Source of the DNA: Ilyomonas sp965277535
Lineage (GTDB): Bacteria; Bacteroidota; Bacteroidia; Chitinophagales; Chitinophagaceae
Reading direction: 5' to 3'
Assembly: GCA_965277535.1 (NCBI GenBank)
Contig: OZ255825.1
Location: 4,582,187-4,646,186, forward strand
DNA length: 64,000 nt
Under the pieces are notes generated by a model that saw only the letters and a list, made by a program, of their open reading frames with translations, was not told the origin of the DNA and searched no databases. A program made the position numbers and the translations under genes. Below, piece by piece: positions 57,847-64,000 of the stretch. Each line of letters starts with the position of its first letter. Position 1 is the stretch's first letter.

Positions 57847-60800
57847 ATGTCAGAACTGAAGTTACCGAGATTATTAGCCGCCGCAAAAGAGTTCAATGTT
57901 GGACAAGATACCTTGTTAAACTTTCTTGTTGGTAAAGGATTCAATCGCGATGAATTGAAGCCTACCGCAAAGCTTAACGAAGCTATGTATCGTGCTTTGC
58001 AGCAGGAATTTCATAACGATAAAACAGCTAAAAACAAAGCTGATCTTGTCGAAATTCCTAAATCGCAAATTGAGCGCAAACCTCGCAGAGAAGAGGAAGA
58101 CCTCAGCATCAAAAGGGACGAGAAAAAAATTACCCATCACAAGGAAGAAGTGGCAGAACCTGTTGCTGTTGTTAAGGAAGAACCTCAACCGCAGCCCCTT
58201 CTTGTGCCCGAATCTAAACAACCTGAACCCGAATTGATAGTGCCTGTTGAGCCGGAAGCAGAAGTAGAAGAAGCGCCGGTAGTTTCACAAACTGAGCCGT
58301 CTGAGCCAGAAACGCTGCGCCTTGAAGCTCCGGAAATTGAAGCACCTAAGATTGTAGATAAAATTGATTTGTCTACTATTGATTCATCCACACGTCCACG
58401 TAAAAACGTGGTAGCTAAACAGGAAGAGCCAACTGAACCTGAAGTTGAAGTTGTGGACGAACAACCTGAAGTGGTAATTGCGCCTGAAGTGGAAGAGGAA
58501 GAGATGCAACCACAGGAGGAAGAGCCTGAAGAGCAAGAAGAACTGCCTGAGCAAGAAGAGCTTGCTCCTGTGGTTGAAAATATAAAAGCAGAGAAAATAG
58601 AAGGTCCGAAAATATTAGGCAAAATCAATCTGCCGGTTGACAGCGATACGCGTCCCAAACACTTTACACGGGACGAAAAACGCAAACGCAAACGCATACC
58701 GGTTGATAAAAAAGGTGAAACATCATCTCCGCAAGGGCAAACTTCCTTTAACCCACAGGCACGCGGCAGTGCAAACGGGGGGCAGCAACCCTTTAACCGT
58801 GAACGTAATATCACGCCGCAAAGGGCCAATGCCAACGGACAAGGCAATGCGGCTCAGCAAGGAGCTAATCGCCCTGCCTTTCAAAACAAAGCCGGACAAG
58901 CTGCTGGTAGTACCGGCCCTCGCATACAAATCAACCGCAACGCTGGCAACAACAGAGGTGGTCAATCCGGCTCGGGTCATGGAAGAAATGATAGATTTCA
59001 ACGTCAGGACGACAAAGAAATTGACCAAAAACAAATCCAGGATAAAATTCGCGAAACACAGGCGAAACTGGCAGGCCAAGGCGGTCGTGGTAAGAGCCTG
59101 AAGGCGCGTCATCGTCGCGAAAAACGACATGAAGCGGCCGAAGCAATGGGCAACATAAGTGAAGATAACAAGCTGCAGGTAACTGAGTTTGTAACCGTTA
59201 GCGAACTTGCTAATCTAATGGATGTAAACTTTACCGATATTATCAGCAAGTGTATGAGCCTTGGCATTATGGTTTCCATCAACCAGCGGTTAGATGCAGA
59301 AGTGATTGAGTTGGTTGCCGGTGAATTTGGCTATGAAGTTGAATTTTTGGGCTTGGATGACATGGATGAAGAAGAGGGCGATGATGAGTTCGACGAAGAC
59401 GAAGATTTACAAAAACGGGCACCAATTGTTACCATTATGGGGCACGTTGACCATGGTAAAACATCGCTGCTCGATTACATCCGAAATGCGAATGTGGTGG
59501 CAGGTGAAGCCGGTGGCATCACCCAGCACATCGGTGCTTATGAAGTTACGTTGCCTACCGAAGATCACATTACGTTTTTGGATACACCCGGCCACGAAGC
59601 CTTTACTGCTATGCGTGCACGTGGTGCAAAAGTTACTGATATTGCTGTAATTGTGGTAGCTGCCGATGACGCTGTAATGCCTCAAACCAAAGAAGCCATC
59701 AGCCATGCGCAGGCAGCCGGTGTACCCATGATTTTTGCCGTAAATAAAATAGATAAAGACGGAGCTAATCCACAAAAAATTTATGAACAGCTTTCCCAGA
59801 TGAATATCTTGGTGGAAGAATGGGGCGGCAAATACCAAAGTCAGGAACTGAGTGCGAAGAAAGGTTTAAATGTAGATGCTTTGCTCGAAAAAATATTGCT
59901 CGAGGCAGAAATATTAGACCTGAAAGCCAATCCTGATAAAGAAGCTGCTGGTAGCGTTATCGAAGCTTCTCTCGATAAAGGTCGTGGTTTTGTGGCAACT
60001 GTATTGGTGCAAAATGGCACATTAAAGATTGGAGATATTTTAGTGTCAGGACAACATTATGGTCGCATCAAAGCCATGTTTAATGAGCGTAACCAACGTG
60101 TGAATGAAGCGCCTCCTTCAACGCCGGTGCAAATTTTAGGTTTGAACGGTGCACCGCAAGCCGGTGAAAAATTCAAAGTATATATTGATGAAGCTGAAGC
60201 TAAAGAAATGGCTACCAAACGCGCACAAATTTCACGTGAGCAGGGTTTGCGTGCGAAAAAGCACATTACATTGGATGAAATCGGACGCCGTTTGGCTTTG
60301 GGTAATTTTAAAGAACTGAATGTTATCATTAAAGGTGATGTGGATGGCTCAGTAGAAGCGTTAAGCGATTCGCTACAAAAATTATCAACCGAAGAAATTG
60401 CAGTGAACGTAGTTCATAAAGCGGTAGGTCAGATTTCCGAAAGCGATGTGTTATTAGCCACTGCATCGGATGCTATTTTAATTGGCTTTAACGTTCGTCC
60501 CAGCACGCAAGCCAACCGGTTGGCAGAGCAGGAAGGTGTACAAATTAAAATGTATTCCATCATTTACAACGCCATAGAAGAAGTGAAGAGCGCAATGGAA
60601 GGTTTGCTGGAACCGAAGATTCAGGAAAAAGAAGTAGCTACGGTTGAAATTCGCGAGGTATATAAATTTGATAAAGCAACAGTTGCAGGTTGTTATGTTA
60701 CGGATGGTAAAATACGCCGCGATAGTAAAATCCGTTTGTTCCGCGATGGCATTTTAATCTATCCAAGAACAGAAGGCGGATTTGCAGAATTGGGCAGCCT

Positions 60801-60936
60801 GAAGCGATTTAAAGACGATGTAAAAGAAGTAGCCACAGGTTATGAATGCGGTTTAACCCTTAAGAATTTTTCCGACATCAATGTTGGCGATACTGTCATT
60901 GCATTTGAAGAGGAAGAAGTAAAACGTACATTGTAA
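57847..60936 (+). CDS. infB: Translation initiation factor IF-2
   Basis: A 1029-residue GTPase that brings initiator tRNA to the ribosome. The N-terminal IF2N module (1-55) is followed by a long proline/glutamate-rich, then glycine/asparagine/glutamine-rich, low-complexity linker (about 80-410). The G domain starts with GHVDHGKTS at 532, and also has DTPGHEAFTAM and the NKID motif. Domains II-IV follow, with the usual ending GYECGLTLKNFSDINVGD. The long linker is common in Bacteroidota. Confidence 0.97.
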   Translation: MSELKLPRLLAAAKEFNVGQDTLLNFLVGKGFNRDELKPTAKLNEAMYRALQQEFHNDKTAKNKADLVEIPKSQIERKPRREEEDLSIKRDEKKITHHKEEVAEPVAVVKEEPQPQPLLVPESKQPEPELIVPVEPEAEVEEAPVVSQTEPSEPETLRLEAPEIEAPKIVDKIDLSTIDSSTRPRKNVVAKQEEPTEPEVEVVDEQPEVVIAPEVEEEEMQPQEEEPEEQEELPEQEELAPVVENIKAEKIEGPKILGKINLPVDSDTRPKHFTRDEKRKRKRIPVDKKGETSSPQGQTSFNPQARGSANGGQQPFNRERNITPQRANANGQGNAAQQGANRPAFQNKAGQAAGSTGPRIQINRNAGNNRGGQSGSGHGRNDRFQRQDDKEIDQKQIQDKIRETQAKLAGQGGRGKSLKARHRREKRHEAAEAMGNISEDNKLQVTEFVTVSELANLMDVNFTDIISKCMSLGIMVSINQRLDAEVIELVAGEFGYEVEFLGLDDMDEEEGDDEFDEDEDLQKRAPIVTIMGHVDHGKTSLLDYIRNANVVAGEAGGITQHIGAYEVTLPTEDHITFLDTPGHEAFTAMRARGAKVTDIAVIVVAADDAVMPQTKEAISHAQAAGVPMIFAVNKIDKDGANPQKIYEQLSQMNILVEEWGGKYQSQELSAKKGLNVDALLEKILLEAEILDLKANPDKEAAGSVIEASLDKGRGFVATVLVQNGTLKIGDILVSGQHYGRIKAMFNERNQRVNEAPPSTPVQILGLNGAPQAGEKFKVYIDEAEAKEMATKRAQISREQGLRAKKHITLDEIGRRLALGNFKELNVIIKGDVDGSVEALSDSLQKLSTEEIAVNVVHKAVGQISESDVLLATASDAILIGFNVRPSTQANRLAEQEGVQIKMYSIIYNAIEEVKSAMEGLLEPKIQEKEVATVEIREVYKFDKATVAGCYVTDGKIRRDSKIRLFRDGILIYPRTEGGFAELGSLKRFKDDVKEVATGYECGLTLKNFSDINVGDTVIAFEEEEVKRTL

Positions 60937-61069
60937 GAATCTTTTGATTTCAATATTCAAATGCCGTTTCTGATAGTTTCAGAAATGGCATTTTTGTTTT
61001 GAGAAAAAGGGCAAAAACAAAAGCAGGCAGAGGTTCAAAACGTGTAAAGGGATATTTTGAAACATAACT

Positions 61070-61155
61070 TGTCCCGACGAGTCGGGATAGAATCATAGAA
61101 ACATAGGTTTCACACAGCTTTTCTATGTGCTTTCCTTATGTTTCTATGATTCTAT
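61070..61155. repeat. Perfect 19-bp inverted repeat beside a CCCGAC palindrome
   Basis: ATAGAATCATAGAAACATA (61087-61105) pairs with its exact complement at 61137-61155. Directly before the left arm lies GTCCCGACGAGTCGGGAT (61071-61088), the palindrome family also found in the decayed tRNA at 55084. It lies downstream of infB. Confidence 0.7.
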
Positions 61156-61236
61156 GTGTTTCATTCAATTGTCATTAAAACATCATTTGGTTTTGCGTTC
61201 TTTTTATCCCTTTATTCTTGTTGTACTTTCGCACAG

Positions 61237-62127
61237 ATGAGTCAACTCACACAATCTGCAAAAACTGTTTTTAAAAATGGCATTCCGCTATCTGGTGATA
61301 TTGTTTTTGAAAGAAACCACCAGCTTCCGCATTCCGTTAATTATACCATCACACGCTTTTATTCAAACAACACTTTTTTAGAGGAAGACACAGGTATATT
61401 ATCTTATATCATTGATAAAGCAGAACCTGCAAACAATTGTTTAGAGCTTCAGTTTTGTATTACACGCAACAGACTCTCAGCAGAAAAAAACAATACAACT
61501 GTTAGCGAAACAACAGACCTTTTTCAGTTTCATTTTACGCCCCATTTTCTCAATCAGTTTGTTCAAAATGTAAAGCTTGCCAGCAAAAAAGACGAAGTGC
61601 TTGCTTTTCATTATCCTTATTCATTCACCAAATTGTTTCCTCTGTGCAATCGCAGATTAAATGTGTTGGAAGCTTTATTAACCAACGATTATAAGGGAGC
61701 TGTACAAAATGTATTCATCAACGCAAAAGTGCATGAGCTTTTGTTGTACAGCATCGAATGTTTAATTGATGAAAAAGAAGACGTTTTTTCCTGTCGTTTT
61801 TTAGCCGATGAAGGCGGGCGCGAGCGAATTTATCAGGCAAGAGATATTTTATTGCAACGCATTGGCGAACCGATAACCATCAAAGAATTGAGCCGCAAAG
61901 TTGCGATAAATGAATGCTATTTGAAAAAAGGTTTTAAAGAAGTATTTGGTACCACCATATTTGATTTTTATCAGCAACAGCGAATGGAACATGCTAAATA
62001 TTTATTGTACGAAAAGAGCTTAAGCGTAACCGATGTTTCCCATTTGCTTGGCTATTCTTCTATCTCTCATTTTTCTTCTGCGTTTAAAAAACATACAGGT
62101 TTAAAACCTTGCGAATTATTAAAGTAG
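61237..62127 (+). CDS. AraC-family transcriptional regulator
   Basis: A 296-residue regulator. The C-terminal 100 residues hold the double HTH of AraC: ITIKELSRKVAINECYLKKG and LSVTDVSHLLGYSSISHFSS with FKKHTGLKP. The N-terminal 190 residues are a divergent, probably sensory domain. I start at the ATG at 61237 (MSQLTQSAKTVFKNG). It lies 99 bases before treY on the same strand and may regulate it, though many such genes control iron uptake or sugar genes. Confidence 0.88.
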   Translation: MSQLTQSAKTVFKNGIPLSGDIVFERNHQLPHSVNYTITRFYSNNTFLEEDTGILSYIIDKAEPANNCLELQFCITRNRLSAEKNNTTVSETTDLFQFHFTPHFLNQFVQNVKLASKKDEVLAFHYPYSFTKLFPLCNRRLNVLEALLTNDYKGAVQNVFINAKVHELLLYSIECLIDEKEDVFSCRFLADEGGRERIYQARDILLQRIGEPITIKELSRKVAINECYLKKGFKEVFGTTIFDFYQQQRMEHAKYLLYEKSLSVTDVSHLLGYSSISHFSSAFKKHTGLKPCELLK

Positions 62128-62226
62128 CTGCATTCATAGTGTTTGCTTACTCTACGCAGAACTTATTGCAATTGCTTCTGCACAATCTTTGCTTTGTTTT
62201 TGCACATTTTTTAAAACAAAGCATTC

Positions 62227-64000
62227 ATGTATTTTCCTTCTGCAACATATCGTGTTCAACTCAATAGCTCTTATCCTTTTTCGCAGTTACAAACCATCAT
62301 CAATTATTTGCATAAACTCGGCATTTCAACCATTTATGCTGCGCCGGTTACAACATCAATGAAAGGCAGCACGCATGGTTATGATGTTTGCAATCCAGAC
62401 CAGTTGAATTCTGAAATTGGCACGATGGAAGAGTTTGAAAATATCAGTCAACAACTGAAGGAAAAGAGCATGAGTTGGTTACAGGATATTGTACCCAACC
62501 ACATGGCATTCATCACCGATAATGAACGATTGATGGATGTTTTTGAACGTGGCGAACAATCGCCGTATTATAATTATTTTGACATTAACTGGAATCATTT
62601 TGATGCGACTTACAAAGGCAAACTAATGGTTCCGTTTATTGGTAAAGATTTGAATGAAGCTATCAGCGATAACGAAATCAAGTTGGTGTTTGATGAGGAT
62701 TTTTATTTGTCTTATTTTGATACAAAATATCCGGTTGCAGCAAGTTCATTACCGTTCATTTCTTCATTGATAAATAATCAAACATTTGAAGAAGAAACAG
62801 CCAATTTATTGGGCAAAACCAAACAGAGCAAAGACGAGTGGAACAATGCAAAAAGAGAATGGCATGGCACAATAAAAAGCGAAGCGGAAACCATCAGCGA
62901 AGCCATAAAAAGAATCAACGAAAACAAAGCTTTGCTGCACGAGTTTATCAATCAGCAGCATTATTTGTTAACCTGGTTTAAGGTAACTGAAAGCGAAATC
63001 AATTTTAGAAGGTTCTTCACCGTCAACCAATTGATTTGCCTTTGCATGGAAGATGAATTTGTTTTTACCAATTATCATCAGTTCATCTTTTCCTTGTACC
63101 AAAAAGGCTTGATACAGGGTGTTCGCATTGATCATATTGATGGCTTATATCATCCGCAGGAATACGTTGATAGGTTGCGAAAAAGTTTAGGTGAAGATTG
63201 TTACATCGTTGCCGAAAAAATACTCGAATACAACGAAGACATTTCACGTGACTGGGAGTTGCAAGGCACAAGCGGTTATGAATTTTTATCGTTTACCAAC
63301 CAACTGCTAACGGATAAAAAAGGTGCAGAAAAGCTGTTGTCTTTCTACAAAGAACTCGTACCTCAATCTCAATTGTATGAAGACATTGTGTTTGAAAAAA
63401 AGCATACGTTTTTATACTCACAAATGCAGGGCGAACTGGATAATCTAATACATCTTGCCCAAGAGCTACAAATCTTTGCTGGCGCTACTTTCAGCCATGA
63501 TGGATTAAAAAAAGCGCTGGGCATTTTAATGGCTTCTTTTCCTGTGTATCGCATTTATCCTGATGCTTATCCATTGCACGAAGAAGCAATGCCAATTGTA
63601 AAAAAAGCGTTTGAAAAAGCCGCACAAAAAGTTGAAGATGCGCAACAAGAATTGAAGCTTTTACAAACCGTGTTTGATGCAGATGGCGAGCAACCCGGCG
63701 ATGAAAACAAGTTGCTGTTCTTAATGCGTTTGATGCAATTCACCGGACCGCTTGCCGCCAAAGGTGTTGAGGACACAACGTTTTATGTTTACAATCCTTT
63801 GATTTCGCATAATGAAGTTGGCGATTCGCCATCACAACTGGGTATTGCAGTTGATGAATTTCACCGAAAAATGAAAAGCAGGCAGGAGAACAATCCATAT
63901 TCATTAAATGCTACTTCAACGCACGATACCAAGCGTGGTGAAGATGGCAGAATGCGCATCAATGCATTGACTGCTATGCCCGATAAATGGATGCAAAATG
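62227..64000 (+). CDS. treY: Maltooligosyltrehalose synthase (TreY-like), 3' end outside the window
   Basis: A GH13 enzyme that converts the reducing end of maltooligosaccharides to a trehalose unit. The first 591 codons are present. Typical features are the start MYFPSATYRVQLNSSYPFSQ, the active-site beta-strand GVRIDHIDGLYHP with the nucleophile aspartate, the YIVAEKILEYNEDIS segment with the acid/base glutamate, and STHDTKRGEDGRMRIN near the end of the window. The partner TreZ is not seen here; it may be downstream. The order AraC-treY suggests regulated trehalose synthesis. Confidence 0.9.
   Translation, partial: MYFPSATYRVQLNSSYPFSQLQTIINYLHKLGISTIYAAPVTTSMKGSTHGYDVCNPDQLNSEIGTMEEFENISQQLKEKSMSWLQDIVPNHMAFITDNERLMDVFERGEQSPYYNYFDINWNHFDATYKGKLMVPFIGKDLNEAISDNEIKLVFDEDFYLSYFDTKYPVAASSLPFISSLINNQTFEEETANLLGKTKQSKDEWNNAKREWHGTIKSEAETISEAIKRINENKALLHEFINQQHYLLTWFKVTESEINFRRFFTVNQLICLCMEDEFVFTNYHQFIFSLYQKGLIQGVRIDHIDGLYHPQEYVDRLRKSLGEDCYIVAEKILEYNEDISRDWELQGTSGYEFLSFTNQLLTDKKGAEKLLSFYKELVPQSQLYEDIVFEKKHTFLYSQMQGELDNLIHLAQELQIFAGATFSHDGLKKALGILMASFPVYRIYPDAYPLHEEAMPIVKKAFEKAAQKVEDAQQELKLLQTVFDADGEQPGDENKLLFLMRLMQFTGPLAAKGVEDTTFYVYNPLISHNEVGDSPSQLGIAVDEFHRKMKSRQENNPYSLNATSTHDTKRGEDGRMRINALTAMPDKWMQN

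Noticed and set aside
58185..59146. Long minus-strand and alternate-frame open frames over infB
   Set aside because: They are shadows of the low-complexity linker of IF-2.

Overview
The window is a piece of a Bacteroidota chromosome, most likely from the family Chitinophagaceae. This is inferred from gene content (DUF4834, DUF5672, a LuxC-type acyl-CoA reductase beside a dicluster ferredoxin, a mitochondrial-type citrate synthase), from TATATTTG -7 boxes with an upstream TTG, from the lack of strong Shine-Dalgarno sequences, and from AT-rich spacers full of hairpin repeats. Both ends cut genes: a glycoside hydrolase family 9 enzyme (1-1207, minus) and a TreY-like maltooligosyltrehalose synthase (62227-64000, plus). 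I see no rRNA and no CRISPR array.

The chromosomal backbone is mostly housekeeping. 1-15 kb holds GH9, gamma-glutamyltransferase, a luciferase-like monooxygenase, a small accessory patch (PIN toxin-antitoxin pair and a HEPN-like gene, 4.7-7.1 kb), uvrA, a YccA-type membrane protein, ferredoxin/acyl-CoA reductase, a DUF72 protein and dctA. 15-30 kb holds an ABC-F ATPase, an Hpt protein with an NtrC-type regulator, rnz, dapA, surE, a pair of terpenoid-enzyme-like genes with an fRMsr gene, DUF502, citrate synthase and a glycosyltransferase. 30-39 kb holds an aminotransferase, DUF5672, a histone-H1-like protein, gcvH, a cyclophilin, serS, a GT4 glycosyltransferase and an acyl-CoA dehydrogenase. 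55-64 kb holds a tRNA-Ala(GGC) with two decayed tRNA copies, DUF4834, the rimP-nusA-infB cluster, an AraC regulator and treY.

The main accessory region is a 14.7-kb Mu-like transposable element (about 40125-54821). It interrupts a small host gene. The first eight codons of that gene lie at 54845-54822 and the rest at 40119-39967, and the copies of TGCTTTTT flanking the element restore the frame exactly. Both ends carry inverted arrays of a TAAATATTAAT site, the likely transposase-binding sites. The early region (repressor, Ner-like protein, MuA-like transposase, MuB-like ATPase, GemA-like protein) looks intact. The rest contains a quadruple-HTH protein, a three-gene ABC-3C-like defence cassette (Mrr-like nuclease, middle component, Rad50-like ATPase with a frameshift), and a few virion-type genes (spike, prohead-protease-like, baseplate hub). 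No capsid, portal or large terminase gene is recognisable, so it is either a decayed prophage or a small satellite-like element.

The other notable candidates are the adjacent genes at 24069-26264. One carries class I isoprenoid motifs (DDxxD and an NDxxDxxxD triad) and the other a class II cyclase-like DxDD motif behind a signal peptide. The spacers also hold several families of palindromic repeats, some nested inside each other.
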